Source: Dromaius novaehollandiae (Eukaryota; Chordata; Aves; Casuariiformes; Dromaiidae). Taken from it: DNA of 64,000 nucleotides. Made by a program: the position numbers and the translations under genes. The notes beneath the pieces were generated by a model. The model saw only the letters and a list, made by a program, of their open reading frames with translations, had not been told where the DNA came from and ran no database searches. Each line of letters starts with the position of its first letter. Position 1 is the stretch's first letter. Positions 10,611 through 22,430 of this stretch are shown here, in pieces. Location: the NCBI RefSeq assembly GCF_036370855.1, contig NC_088112.1, forward strand, positions 15,430,469 to 15,494,468, written 5' to 3'.

Positions 10611-12268
10611 ACAGCTGAAAGTGGAGTGGTGAAAAGTTATCATGCCTTAGCACTGAAAGTTTTAGTTATCTCTTCCTTAGAACATGAACTGGAGTGTTGA
10701 ATTGTTAGTGACTAAAATATTCACTGCTAGGCTAATGTCCCTGGGAGTGAATAACTGTTTCACTGCAAATTGACTGGTTTAAATAGAACAACCTATATCT
10801 TTCCAGCTGAAAGGACTGAGGGTGTCTTTGTTGGAAACAAGTTCATTCTGGCTTTTGTGATTAAAATAACTCAAGGGGCCTCATGGGGCTGTAATGGCTA
10901 CTGTGTCTTAATACAAATGACTGTGCACCCCATCTCTGCTAAGGCCCTGTATATTAATGTTGATTTGACTATTGAGGCATGTGTGTGCATTATTAAAGAA
11001 CCACAGTCCTGATAGGAAACTTAAATCTGCCACTTTCCCGGTGAATTTTAAACTATAGTGCATGAAAAGAAGTTAATTGTGAATTGTTCTCTCTACTACT
11101 GCTTTCTGAAAGCAAAAATTTTCTCACAGTCTGCAGCTGATTATTAAGGAGGCAGTAAGTAACTGACTGTAGCTATTCTTATGCTTGGAATGATACAGCA
11201 AATAGCATGATTTTTAACTTAACAATAGAAGTTAAAGAGCCTGTAGTGTCATCCTGAGTAATTTAGTCCTTAATGCTTTGCTACACCTTTGCATTTGTCT
11301 GGTTCAAATAGTTTAAAGTCCATTAGTAACTTGCAGCTAAGTGCAGCTGTTAGTTAATATATTCTAATATATTCTCTATTCAGATGCATTTACTCTTGAA
11401 GATACCATCCTGTAAACTCTCTTTTCTCTTGCAGTGAGTTCCTGATCCTAAGCAGCTGCAAAATGCACGCCCTGTTAGATTGGCAATGGATTATTTATTC
11501 CATTTGGTACAGGATTGCTGTCTGCCAAAGATGACTGACTTTGTCAGACCTATGGGAAAGCATCAGTGAAATTCACATGCACCCAGAGTCCTGCACGTGG
11601 AGGGACAGCCTAAATGTGAAGATATTTTTGCTATTTTTAACAGAGATAAGAGAGCAGCATGTATTCTTAATCATGCCTTCAGGCAAGAGGGTGGGAAGAA
11701 AAAGGGAATCATCATGTTTGGAGGGAGTAGGGAAGTGGTTTGAGATGATACTGGGAGCAGGAAGAGAAGTAGGAAGTTCTGGGGAGAGGAGTAGTCTCTT
11801 GGAGACCATGCAAGAGTCATGAGACTTACTTTGATATAGGCCAGATGAAAGGAAGCATCATATGCCTCTGCTGCATAATGCAGCATTGAGTATTAGGTGC
11901 CAAGTTAGATGCAACTCATTGCACTGCCTGCTTTAGAAATACATTTCCTGTTTAAAACTGGAAAGAACACTTCAGGGTCAATTATCCAGAGAACAATTTC
12001 TGTTGCATTGCAGGAAAATGTTTACAGTTAGCTATGACTATAGCTGATTAAATTCTTAGTGGCTCTGGGAAGCACAGGGCACCGGAGTAGGTGACTGGTA
12101 TCAGACTTGTCTCTTTCAACTTGAAAGACTACTTTCCCATGGAATTTCTCAGGTGCCTAGTGGAAACTGCCCTATGCTTTCAGCTTGAATGCATGCAGTG
12201 TCCTCTGGATGACTATCAAATAGAGAATGTGATCAAGTATTCTGCCAGCAAATGTCCAGACCTTTTGC

Positions 12269-12274
12269 AATAAA
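12269..12274 (+). terminator. Polyadenylation signal AATAAA, possible distal BOD1 end
   Basis: This canonical AATAAA lies about 2.05 kb after the BOD1 stop. It is followed about 52 bases later by a genomic run of 22 A (12327-12348). It could serve a long BOD1 3' UTR or be incidental. RNA 3'-end data would decide. Confidence 0.3.
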
Positions 12275-12326
12275 AAGACTTCAAAAAGCATCTCGGATTC
12301 CCAGCTTTTTCAGAATTCTTTTCTTT

Positions 12327-12348
12327 AAAAAAAAAAAAAAAAAAAAAA
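12327..12348. repeat. A22 homopolymer
   Basis: Twenty-two A are preceded by TTCTTT and followed by CCTT. No retroposon body was recognised upstream. Confidence 0.9.
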
Positions 12349-14867
12349 CCTTAAAAATCCATGAGTCCCAATTCCTGGAACCCTGATTAAACTGTGTGAG
12401 GTCACAATTCCTAGATTAATCCAGCTCTGACAACACAGGGTTTTTAGTAGAAGGTCATTAAATAAGAGAGATATCACCAGTCCTCTCCAAAAACTGAACT
12501 GACCTTACATCGCATCATTTGCATCTTACCCAGTATAAGTCCTGAGTGTAAGTTCAGTCTGATGCTATTGATAGTGAAGGCATGTTCAGCCTTGTAAAAA
12601 CAATGCACTTTTGGCTATAGGCTAAAGCTATTCTATTTTTTCCTTTCCAGACCACAGCCTTTTAAGAAGCTAGTAACTGCATATGTCATTGAATAACACT
12701 TCAGCATTGTTTGAATCTTTGCTATTAATGGGCTACATATCTCAGCTACAGCCTTATCCATAGAGCTTGTATGTGAACAGAGACAAGACCAGATAGACTC
12801 CATTGCCTTTCCAAAACAGGTAGTTTGTAGGGAATGCTGTGATCTAACCTTGTACCTATATGCTGAGTTACTTTGCTTAGTACCTCTTCTATGCAGAAAG
12901 GGAGAAGACAGAACATCTGAAATGTGCTGTAAGCCCTTGACAAAAGACCTCTGAACTTGACCACTGCAGTAGGTTTGCAGTCTGCCCAGTGCTGTATAGT
13001 CGCACTGATACATATTCTTCTATCAATATTCTTATCCCATTTAAATTTTCCTCTGTAATCATGGTCAGAATGGGAACTTAAATATCTATACCTTTTAGTG
13101 ATAGCTGGATTGGCCACAACCATCCCCAAATTGTTTGAAAATCTCCATTTCTGGATAGTCTGATTTTTGTGGCTTGACTCAACTGTTTATATAAAATCTA
13201 CGTTCCTGCTACAAAACAGGACAAGGAGTATGTGAGGAAAGTGTTCTCTTCTGCATGTTGATTTGGTGGTTAGAGACTCCTCTCCAAATCAATAGTAGGT
13301 ATTTTCCCGTAAGGTCTTAAGGGCAACTCTTGGCAGGAAAAGATTCATCTTTTCACCTCCTGGTAGGGTGTCTTGACCACTTTTTGAAACTGAGCCATTT
13401 GTGCAGGAGGAAAAAAAAAGTTAAAGAGGCTAGAAAGAGAGCAAGTGGAAAGCAGCCTAGCTCTGCCTAGACAAAGTCTGGATTACAGTAGTAGTAGATA
13501 GGCAATAGGGACCACAGTTCAGTCTTAAAATCAGTAAGTAGACCTGGAATTGTTGCACTGAGGAGAGAAGCTGAACCTATGTTCCCTACTTCTGGGCAAG
13601 TGCTTTAGCTGCTGTATGAAGCAGATTCTTTCAGCCCCTGTTTTTGAAAGGTTTTTCACTGTTCGCTCCTCAAATGGGGTGCTGTGTTAAACTCAGAACA
13701 CTAACGCTGTCCCACTGCGCTGTACATGTACAGTGTATGTTGTTCTAGGCCTATGCATGGTGCCTGACTACAAGTATGGGAACTTTCCAATCAGAACTGA
13801 GGTACCTAATGAGATTAGGCAGCTGTTCCACTTTTTGGATCATAGTGTCAAACTTTAGGGCTCTGAAATCCTTTTTTTGGATCAGATCCTTGGAATTAAC
13901 AAACCTTGGAAACATGCCTTACGTCTGAGGGGACACTGAGAAAAAACACCAAGCTTTCATCATGATAAGGGAGTGGTAGGTAGTGTCCTTTGATATAAAC
14001 ATTAGTCCTTGGCAACTGTTGGAGGCAGGATTCCAGTCTTGATAGCTCTAAGATATTATGTTCTGGCATGATGATTTCTATAATAACTTTTGGATACAAA
14101 ACAGTACCTACAGTAGGAGTGAAATTGTTCCCCTTTTATTAGGATGCCAGACTAAAATTAGCATATTAGCCAGTTTACATCACTGTGCTGAATGTGATAA
14201 ATAGTTAAAACTACAATAATGCCCACTTTGCTTCCCCCTACACACACGCACCTTTCACAGTGAGCAGTAGAGATGATATTGCTAGTGGTCCCTGGCCTGC
14301 CAGGTCAAATTTGACCATTGTATTGCCTGACTTTTACCACATACACTGCTGAACTTGCTCAAGGAGCAAGCAGAAACAGCAAAAGAGTGTCGTGAGTTTG
14401 ACAAGTCTAAGACACTCGAGTAATTCAAGAAGTAATTAGATGCCTTTGTGGAGCTGAAGGAGCTGGACAGTCCGTTAGGAGGATGAGTCTCAGTGGATCA
14501 GACAGGCCTTTTCTTTCCCATAGTGCTTCTCAGATTCAAGTTGACTGTTCCTATTTCCTGGACAGTCATTTAATACCTCAAATTTGCTTTCTCCGATGAT
14601 TACATTAATACCTTTAATTGATTTCAGGAAATTGCAGCATTTCTTCATCTGATACATTAATAATGTGAAGGAACTTTAAAGATTTTCTGCCTTCTTGGCT
14701 TTTGCCTGCCCTGACCACATGTATTTGCTTCTGCCGAGTCACAAGAGACCAGCTGTAGTTTAAAGAAAATACGCAGGGAGTTTGAGTTGCATTCTTGGAA
14801 AACCAGCCTTGCTACTCAGTGGCTGCTCTGCCGTATGGAAATACCAGACTCCAAAGCCTGTGGGAGC

Positions 14868-15080
14868 CAGCCTGGCTCAGTAGGTAGGTACTAGATTGGG
14901 AACAAGGAGGTGTCAGATCTCTGTTGGGTCCTGCTAGCCAACGGTCATCGCTGTGGCAAGTTGTTTCCGCTGTTTGCCTGCCTACCTGTAAAGTGAAGAT
15001 AACTATACTCTCCTACATGAGTCCTGGGGTGGGGAGGGACTCACATGCCATACTTAAGGCCCAGTATAATAAAAACACAG
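14868..15080 (+). repeat. MIR-like core-SINE copy
   Basis: The segment follows the MIR order. It opens with a tRNA-like head (GGCTCAGTAGGTAGGTACTA). A GGGAACAAGGAGGTGTCAGATC segment stands for 'gggaatcaggagacctgggttc'. Then come GGCAAGTTGTTTCCGC for 'ggcaagtcacttcac', CTGTAAAGTGAAGATAACTA for 'ctgtaaaatgggaataata', and a closing GGGAGGGACTCAC. The order and orientation are clear although divergence is high. Confidence 0.7.
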
Positions 15081-15309
15081 AATGAAAGGAACTGTGTGAT
15101 GGAAGCCTGAGACAAAGAATTGAGGTGAACTGGAAAGTAAAGTAGCTGTAGTCTCTCTTGCCTCTCTAATTTGTAGTCCTGCTAATTAAGCTAGATGAAA
15201 ACTTCAGTTTGAATAAGTTTTTTAAGAACTCCTTCCCCATTTTCAGAAATGCTTTTGGTATTTCCCAATTCACTCATGCTGCCTTAGAAGCAAGCCAACA
15301 TGGGCAGGA

Positions 15310-15371
15310 TGTATATACATATAATACATATGTACATACATATACATACACATACCTGTATATATAATAAT
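15310..15371. repeat. AT/ATAC-rich microsatellite
   Basis: This is an imperfect run of TATACATA, ATACATATGTA and ACATACATAT units, with weak hairpin potential. Confidence 0.8.
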
Positions 15372-17822
15372 TGTTATGCCACATGATGAGAGGCAAAAAG
15401 AGAAATATCTTAGAGATGTGTATGAGTCAAGCTGCAGGATCTGAACTCCTCAGCACTCCTTAGCTTCTAAGCTTTTAAGCCACTTCAAACAGGGCCAAAT
15501 GAAATTCAGATACGGGTCCTAATCTAAACATGACAATTGATGCCCTTTTCTAGTTGGAAGATTTCTGTTCTGAAATTCAGTGGTGCCTACTGTACAAGGA
15601 CATTCAGTTTAGAAGACAACTTACTTTCCTCCTGTGCCCCCAATAAAGGGAAATTGTAGTTTCACATTCTTGAGAAAACTAGTTAAAAACCTGCAGCACA
15701 AAAAACCCTGCAACATTAACTTACAACTGTTTCCAAATCTGCAAGTACCAGAAGCTGAATTTTTTTTTCAAATCCATCCTATTCCAAGATTTCCTTCCTC
15801 CATGTTTCTTTTGGAAAACTTTAACAAGCTCTGAAGCTGGAGGTAGCCACACAAAACAAAGATGAAACTAAACTGAACATGAAGCTACTCTTGACTCCGC
15901 TCAAGGTTTCTTTTTGAGACCTCAACTATGTTCCTTCATAGCTTTATGTCTTAATATGCCATCTCTAAAATAAAGGAAACCCTAGTAATTCTTCCAAAGG
16001 TAATGAGATTCCCTAATTCACTAACACTTATGAGATAATCTTGGAGTATAGAAAAAGAAGTTGGTACAAGAATTTATACTACAGCCTTTTTTGTGTTTAG
16101 TGGTATACATTCATTCAGTATACATATACATTAGTAAGCTGTATATGTATCAGTAAGCTGTGGTATACTATACAAGTTTTAATGATTAGGCGTTATAGCT
16201 GAAATCCTATGGAATCTTCTCGAAATCCACATCCTGCAGCCCAGATGAGGGGTTTTATTTATGCCATTCATTGTCAAATTGTGACTACAGAATTAGAAGC
16301 AGACACAGATTGAACAATGAAACCCAGTTACTCAACCCCTATATAAAAAAAAAAGATCCCCAACCTATCTAGAAGGATTGCATTACTGATTACATTGCTG
16401 TCAGTCATCCCTGTACTCTATATCAATCGCAGGCAAGTCACATATCAGGCAGTGTTATTGCTTGGCTGTTAAAGGAATTGCCACACATCCCATATGACTA
16501 AAATACAGTAAAGCAAAAAATGCCCCGATCTTAAGGGAGGGTAGATTTATAACCTACATATCTGAGTCCCAACATGACAATAAATGCCATTGTCCTTGAC
16601 TCTGGCTACCCCACAATCCTGCTGGACACACACTGCTTAAAATGTTCGCAGACAATGAACTCCGATGCTCCTTACAGTATACAAATACAAGTGTAAGTGG
16701 GTTTTCTGAGAGAACAAACTAAATTCTAAGGTTTTGCTAGTAGACATAGGAAGAGGTAAAAGATGGAAAAAATACTTTAAATGCAATAATAACATAAACA
16801 AATAATAATCAGATAGATTGATTCATCCATTGCTGAACTGAGAAAAAGGAGAGGCTCTTGTAGCTGTGATGGGAGCTATCATACTATGCAGGTATATACT
16901 ATGCAGTTCAAGTGTTACTTGCAGCACTGCAGAACTTTTCTTACTTTCATATATTTTCCCCTCTCCATATCAAAATTTGAACAGCAGCCTTACAAAAGTT
17001 ACGATTTTTCACTTTCATTTAAGAAAAACCTGACGACAAAAGTCAGTTGCCTTTTCGCTGTTACTCCTGAGAAGTGTATGTGCAACGTATACCACAGAAC
17101 ACACAAAGCAATCTACGCAGAATCACAATGATCTTTTTAACTGGAGTTGTGGCACAGTAACCATACAAGTGCAGGCCCTGCCATAGCCTTGCTCTCATTG
17201 CAGCAATATAAAAAGGGTCAGTGGTAAAAGTGGCATTTGTTTTTTTAATGTAGGAAAAGAAGGAGGGAAGCAGTGTTAACCTATGTCATCTTTTCCACAG
17301 GACAACGGCTCAGGTTTTTAAGATAAAACACATACATAGAAGAAGAAGATGGCGTCAGATCACCCTAGACAGCAGCTGTAAAGCCAGTAGGAGATATCAA
17401 TAGCTCTAGTGACAAACTAGCTCACTTGTCTCCCCATTGAGTCTTCAGCTGTTTTGCAGAGGAGATGAGCAATGCACAGCACGGCCAAGCACACTGTTCT
17501 AGGTTGCTCTTAGCCTCCTCTGGGCACACTGGCTAACCACTCTGTGCAGGAGTGTAGTGGGAATGCTAAGCAATCCTGGAGGGAATCTTTTCAAAACTAG
17601 TTATTGAATCAATTACTTTGACCCTGTGCATCTTCTCTCCTAAAAGAAAGTATGATTATAATCACAAACTTATTGTCATTTACAGGAACCTAGGAAAGGA
17701 ATGTCTGAATCCCATCTGGTCATTTGCTGGCATTTAAGCAGTTGCCTTGAAGCAGCAGCAAGGAAAATGGTATCTCAATAAACATAGCAGAGTAGTGTCA
17801 AATGCTGGGAATGTGAGGCAGC

Positions 17823-18035
17823 TCACTGGTTCAAGGGAAAATATTCTTTGGGACATTCATCTTCCTTCACGTAGCACAAAGCAGCTTGAAACACACCATA
17901 AACTTCACATTCGTTAATTAACACTTCCTCTAATGACTTTGTGGCATAATCAAAGCCATCTTCACAATCAGTCTGATTTATCCCTAGAGCACAGACAGTC
18001 TCTGCAGAACTTTCTTCTCCACCCCTCACAATCAT
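17823..18035 (-). other. Unrecognised minus-strand open segment, possible terminal exon
   Basis: Seventy codons end in TGA at the low-coordinate end. The segment has an acidic, Cys-containing composition (ETVCALGINQTDCEDGFDYA, then ECEVYGVFQAALCYVKEDEC), five cysteines and an NQT glycosylation sequon. A weak acceptor (gactgagcag) precedes it. I know no family with this sequence, and no polyadenylation signal was found just after the stop. It may be chance. Confidence 0.15.
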
Positions 18036-18262
18036 TCTGCTCAGTCATGGTGCAAATATGCCTTTTTTCACACCCAGGCCTCTGCTGAAAGCAGTGAACA
18101 GTACTGCAGCTAGTTAGGGTGGCAGTCAACATGGATCTATGTAGCTGATCTCAGGTTCTGCATTTGAATAATTAAAAGTTTGAGAACTGATTTTAAATTA
18201 TACCAACACAAACCTCAGCACCTGGTCTCAGAGGAACTTCTTTCTATTTAACTTGAAACAAG

Positions 18263-18490
18263 TTACCAACAGACCAAGACAGTCATCACAACTGCAGAAC
18301 ACCTTAAGAGGACCACATTTCCACTTGGAGCAATTGCATTTGCCTCGAGCAATTGCAAAGTAGGCTCTTCAGCATCTGAAGCATTACTACAAAAGGCCAG
18401 GGCCTGCACAGCATCAGTTAACACATCTGAATAGACAAGCAGTAACTTCAGAAATCTTGATAACATGGCTGCTTGTGATTTCCAGTCCAT
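18263..18490 (-). other. Unrecognised minus-strand open segment, exon-like
   Basis: This is a leucine-rich helical composition (AAMLSRFLKLLLVYSDVLTD, then AVQALAFCSNASDAEEPTLQ) followed by a splice-donor-like TTG|gtaact at the 3' end. No family was recognised. It is listed because it lies on the same strand as its neighbours and ends at a donor-like site. Confidence 0.15.
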
Positions 18491-19151
18491 AAGTTCAGGC
18501 TCACTACTACAGCAGCCCTTTGCATTAATTTAAATTAACTTAACGTAATCAGTTAAAGAGACATCTCACCAACAGTTAGTGATGCTGCTAAGTAGGTGAC
18601 AAAAACAAACAAACACCTCCTACTGAACAAAGACTGAGTCCCAACCAGTTCTCCATCCTCATCAGCTATTTTACTAATATCTAGTCCATGAGCAAGTCAG
18701 ACACTGATTCAGCAGATTTCACCAAAAGAAACAGAACCAAAATTGCCATTATATATTTAGCGTCTGTCTAAACCAGCCAGTATTTTTCCAGGGACAGTTC
18801 TTTCATTTATAACCACATCCCATTCAAGACTTAGTACTGTGCCTTGGTCTGGAAAAGCTGAATTCAAACTAAGTCTTCAGCTCTATCCCTGAATAACTAA
18901 CTACAGGCAGGTTTAGACAGATCCCAGTAACTAAACATCTAAACCCAAACATACTTCACAAAGGGAGGACAAATGAGAAAGAGTAAGATGTTGCTTCTTT
19001 GGTTGCTTTCCTCAATTGGTACCCAGACCTTACTCATCTCTAATATACTCCCACATCATGGTGACGTAGTTTCAAGTTTAAAACTTATTACAAAATTCAC
19101 AACCAGACAATCTTTGAATCTTGATACAAGATGACTGAGATGCCTGGAATC

Positions 19152-19337
19152 TCAGACTACAGGCCAGTCAACAAAACCCCTCTCTGGGAAAGGGAAATAA
19201 TCATGACTGTCTGGAGACAAGTCCAAAACAAACTCCGAGTCCTTGGCACGAGAAGGATCAAACTTAGGAGTCTCGTCAGGGTAGTGGATCAAATTAGCCA
19301 GCACCCCAAATATTAAGCTAGCCATTGCCCAAGTATG
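19152..19337 (-). other. Exon-like segment e (minus strand)
   Basis: After the acceptor-like gtggtttcag only phase 0 stays open (HTWAMASLIFGVLANLIHYP, then a charged stretch), up to TGA at 19152. Phase 0 matches the end of the segment at 19567-19651. There is no convincing donor, so it would be a last exon or a chance ORF. Confidence 0.2.
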
Positions 19338-19566
19338 CTGAAACCACATGGGAATCAATATAGTTCTGGGATCTCAAACCCAAACCATTTCCAGCTCCAC
19401 TTCTTCTTCTCTTTTTTAGGACTAGCATGACTGCTTTTAATGAGACACAGCCAATATGCCTGGAAAAGAGATTTTTCAGTGTATTGTTCTGATTTCAGTG
19501 AGAAGAAGAGGGATGAGTAGAAATCACACTTGAAACACTTAATGGGGAATTTTCCTCTCTTCTCAC

Positions 19567-19651
19567 CGTCTCAATTGATAGAGCAAGAGCAGCACACACT
19601 GTCACAGTACTATATACCATCTGCTTCAAGCACGCTACTAAAACAGTGACT
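19567..19651 (-). other. Exon-like segment d (minus strand, 85 nt)
   Basis: An acceptor-like gatggtgctcag and donor-like GAGACG|gtgaga bound a stretch open in one frame. That frame uses one leading base plus 28 codons (VTVLVACLKQMVYSTVTVCA then ALALSIET). It ends on a complete codon, and the next leftward segment (19152-19337) opens in phase 0 after an acceptor-like gtggtttcag. The composition resembles helical repeats. No homologue was recognised. Confidence 0.2.
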
Positions 19652-20549
19652 CTGAGCACCATCAGAATTTTATAACAACACATTCCCTTTCAGCAAATGG
19701 GGTCTAGCTACAATCACAGCTCTGGACCCTGTTGTCAAGTATTTTGCCAGTCTCTGGAGACAAGTTTCTCTGCAGTTCTTTCTCCTAAGAGGATGGCATG
19801 AGCTTGACATATGCATTGCTTTCCTGCCGTGTGTTTAGTTCCCATTTCATGCCCACAAAGAACTGGAGTAGTTAACTCTTTCACAGTATTTTCCTACTTA
19901 TATTTTATTGAAAAATATATTTTACAAGCTTCCCTAAAGACAGGTGAGCTTAGTTTGTTGTGATCAGTCAGGGCCTCTCACATCCACAAACTCCAAACCT
20001 TCACATATGTCAAGGACTCCTCGCTCCCTTTCGTGAAGCCTTTCCTCCATCCCAAAAAGGCTCAGTGCAGTGCAGCCATTCTAAATCTGGCCATAAGAGG
20101 GAGATAAACTATTGCTTCATTTTTCAGTCTTGATGTTACCTTAGAAAAACCAAGCAAATACAGGATTCCAAAGTCTTTGCTGACTCCTAAGTGAATCAGC
20201 TTTACAAGGTGTGGTAGAAATTCTCACAAAGAGTTTCCATGAACTCTGACTATACTTATCTAATGCAAATCACATAGCAAATATTTTAATTTCTCAAGAG
20301 GTTTAATGGTGGAAAACATATATAAATTATGTTCATGGAGAGTTGGGGAAAGAAAGCGTACAGCCTAAGTGATCATGGACAAAAACACAGATTTAGGATG
20401 CGAAACTGCAAATTCTAAGCTTCCCCAATCTGTAATTCACTAATCTGGGCTGGCACAAACACAGTGAGGCCAAGATACTAGTACTAACGCCCGGGGCCCC
20501 TGATGTTAGTGCCATGAGATCATATCAGAATCGTTGCTTTAGTTCTTAC

Positions 20550-20743
20550 ATCTTTGTAATTCAAGTTCCTAGCCCACATCATTGCCAAGTCAGGCTCGAA
20601 AACATGACCGGGCAGTAACCAGCACAGCAATAACTGCCTTAGTCTAGACACTGTCAGAAGCCACAGCATGGAGAAACGCACTGCCTCGGCCGTCAGGCTG
20701 GGAGCTGGCTCCGCAGAAAAGTCCCTCCAGCACTGGAACAAGC
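20550..20743 (-). other. Exon-like segment c (minus strand), frame broken
   Basis: It is bounded by an acceptor-like cccttcctcag and a donor-like AAAGAT|gtaaga. If it follows the segment at 24275-24325, its first base completes TGG and the frame reads LVPVLEGLFCGASSQ before meeting TAG. Another frame is open for the whole segment. This is consistent with a decayed exon or with chance. Confidence 0.15.
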
Positions 20744-21184
20744 CTGAGGAAGGGCACCGCAGCAAAACGCGGCAAGTCCAACCCACCTGTACAAGCTAGA
20801 TGAGTGCAAGGACCCTGTATTTAGCTGATTGCTGATTGCATCTTGCTGACTCTTATACCAGGAAATTGAGGCCTTTTGTACTGATATCTTTATGACAGAT
20901 AACTGTTCCCTTGGGGAAAAAAAAAAATCCCCAGTCCAGCTCAGGTCCCGGTTCTATAGGGAATTCACATAAGGACAGAAGTCTGCAGTCGGCAGAGCTG
21001 GGGCCTTTGGGAAGTCCAAGCAAGTTCCGACAGTAAATATATCCATTTTGGAAGGGATTTGTGACAGAAATGTAAAACCATGACATCCATGAGTTTCATA
21101 TTTCATTGCAACTCTGCAGAAGAGAGATAAAATAATCCTGCTTCACAGCATACTCATAAAATTTCAGTTTTTCTACAAAGAGGT

Positions 21185-21187
<3 letters not shown>

Positions 21188-21234
<47 letters not shown>
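21188..21234. repeat. A47 homopolymer
   Basis: Forty-seven consecutive A on the + strand are followed by GGAAAACC. No retroposon body or target-site duplication was recognised around it. Confidence 0.95.
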
Positions 21235-21236
<2 letters not shown>

Positions 21237-21479
21237 AAAACCAACTATAAAACTCCCCCCATAACATTCCCTTGTGAGACACCACCACATTTAACCACTC
21301 CCTCTCAGATCTTCAGGTAGCAACATTCACCTCCACTGGGTCATCCTGTTGTGACTCAGTCCTCCAAGCAAGCTATTTCCAACTTCTTCCATAGAAAAAC
21401 AGGAAAACAAGGATCGCTAGGCCAAGCCAACCAGCCTCAGAGATCCTCCTTCCTTCTCGAAGGCTAACCTGAACTCCCT

Positions 21480-22150
21480 GCCTCCCACTCAGCAGCGGCA
21501 GCAGAGCGCTGTGCTGCCAACGCAACACCGTGGAAAAGCCCAGCTGAGGCTTGCCTTGCCTCCGGGAGCTGCCCCAGCCCCACGGGTGCTGCGCTCGCCA
21601 GGCCCCAGCTGAAGGGGGTCTCCGGCTGCGGCTGACCTCACCGGGGCCCGGGCCCTGCCGTCCCCGCTCGTGCCAACCGCCTCCCACAGAGAGGCCCTGC
21701 CGCTTCGCACGCAGAAAGCAGGGACTGGCCACCTCCAAGCCCACCTGAACGCCCCTTTCACAGCCTGACTATAGCCATATCCTGATGCGCCTTTCCCGAA
21801 ATGAGGCGGATAAGCGGGATTTGGCAGCCGCTGACCCTGCGGGAGGTAGCTGACAGCGCCCACTGGCCCCGAGCCTGTCACCGCTCCCCAAAACACCCTC
21901 CCCCCTTCCCAGAGGGACGCCAGCCCCGTGACGGCGCACAGCGGCGGGGGTCTGCCCTCCGGCCCCGGTGGCTCTCTGCAGGGACATGTCTTCGTCCCAC
22001 CAGCGTCCCCTCTCCAGGCCACCACGGGCCTGAGGCAGGAGGGGGTTGCTGTGGCAACAGCACGCCTTATTTAACCGTTATTTAACCCATCGCGCCCTCC
22101 CCCCCACCTCTCCCACCCCCTGCCGCTGCCGACGTGCGCGAGCGAGGGTA
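21480..22150. promoter_or_regulatory. Second CpG island, possible promoter of an unannotated transcript
   Basis: About 670 bases are GC-rich with many CpG, more than 11 kb beyond BOD1, with AT-leaning DNA on both sides. It contains an X-box-like palindrome at 22045-22058, then TTATTTAACCGTTATTTAAC at 22067-22086 (a tandem AT-rich pair that could act as an initiator or TATA-like element) and a C-rich run to 22122. Long ORFs here (for example 21489-22025 minus, 178 codons) are low-complexity GC artefacts. No coding exon was recognised on either side, so a lncRNA or a distant gene's first exon are both possible. Confidence 0.6.
22045..22058. promoter_or_regulatory. RFX X-box-like palindrome
   Basis: GTTGCTGTGGCAAC differs from the classic 14-bp X-box GTTGCCATGGCAAC at two central positions. 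The right half-site (GGCAAC) is exact. RFX proteins bind such sites in promoters of ciliary and testis genes. Its place at the edge of a CpG island, 9 bases before an AT-rich element, suits a promoter. Confidence 0.55.
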
Positions 22151-22406
22151 CAACTTTTATGAGGGTGGGGTTTTTTTCATGCACTGGATTTATGGGAAGT
22201 CCCCGACTGTCTGTCCTTGACAGCTGGCTCACGAAACGGCTAGTTTGGAAAACAGAGCCCTGGGGCAGAAAGTGATATTTCTTTTATGGCTCCTGAACCC
22301 AGAGATTGCCTTCAGCAAAGGGAAGGGAAAACAGGTGAAAAAGCGTTTTATAAAAAGGACAACCCCAGGGCTTTTTTTCTCATAATTTAAGACGCAAGGG
22401 TTTTGG

Positions 22407-22430
22407 TTTTTTTTTTTTTTTTTTTTTTTT
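22407..22430. repeat. T24 homopolymer
   Basis: Twenty-four T lie about 250 bases to the right of the second CpG island. No attached element was recognised. Confidence 0.95.

Larger units (their letters stand above)
10611..14870. other. Intergenic DNA downstream of BOD1 (or extended 3' UTR to about 12.3 kb)
   Basis: No gene was recognised. An AATAAA lies at 12269 and a run of 22 A at 12327-12348. The stretch at about 13430-13640 resembles a very diverged minus-strand SINE tail (AAGTGCTTTAGCTGCTG at 13600-13616 is like the usual 'tgctttaaccactg' SINE text), but it is too worn to call firmly. The minus-strand ORFs near 12.6-13.1 kb show no family features. Confidence 0.6.
15372..21470. other. 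Intergenic DNA with minus-strand exon-like segments
   Basis: No gene can be named. A 10-bp inverted repeat (ATACATATAC / GTATATGTAT) lies at about 16121-16150, with a direct repeat AGTAAGCTGT beside it. From 17.8 kb rightward most of the longer ORFs lie on the minus strand, and several are bounded by splice-like signals. These are described as separate low-confidence entries. Confidence 0.5.

Noticed and set aside
21489-22025. 178-codon minus-strand ORF in the second CpG island
   Set aside because: Low-complexity Gly/Arg/Pro text with no motif, expected in GC-rich DNA.
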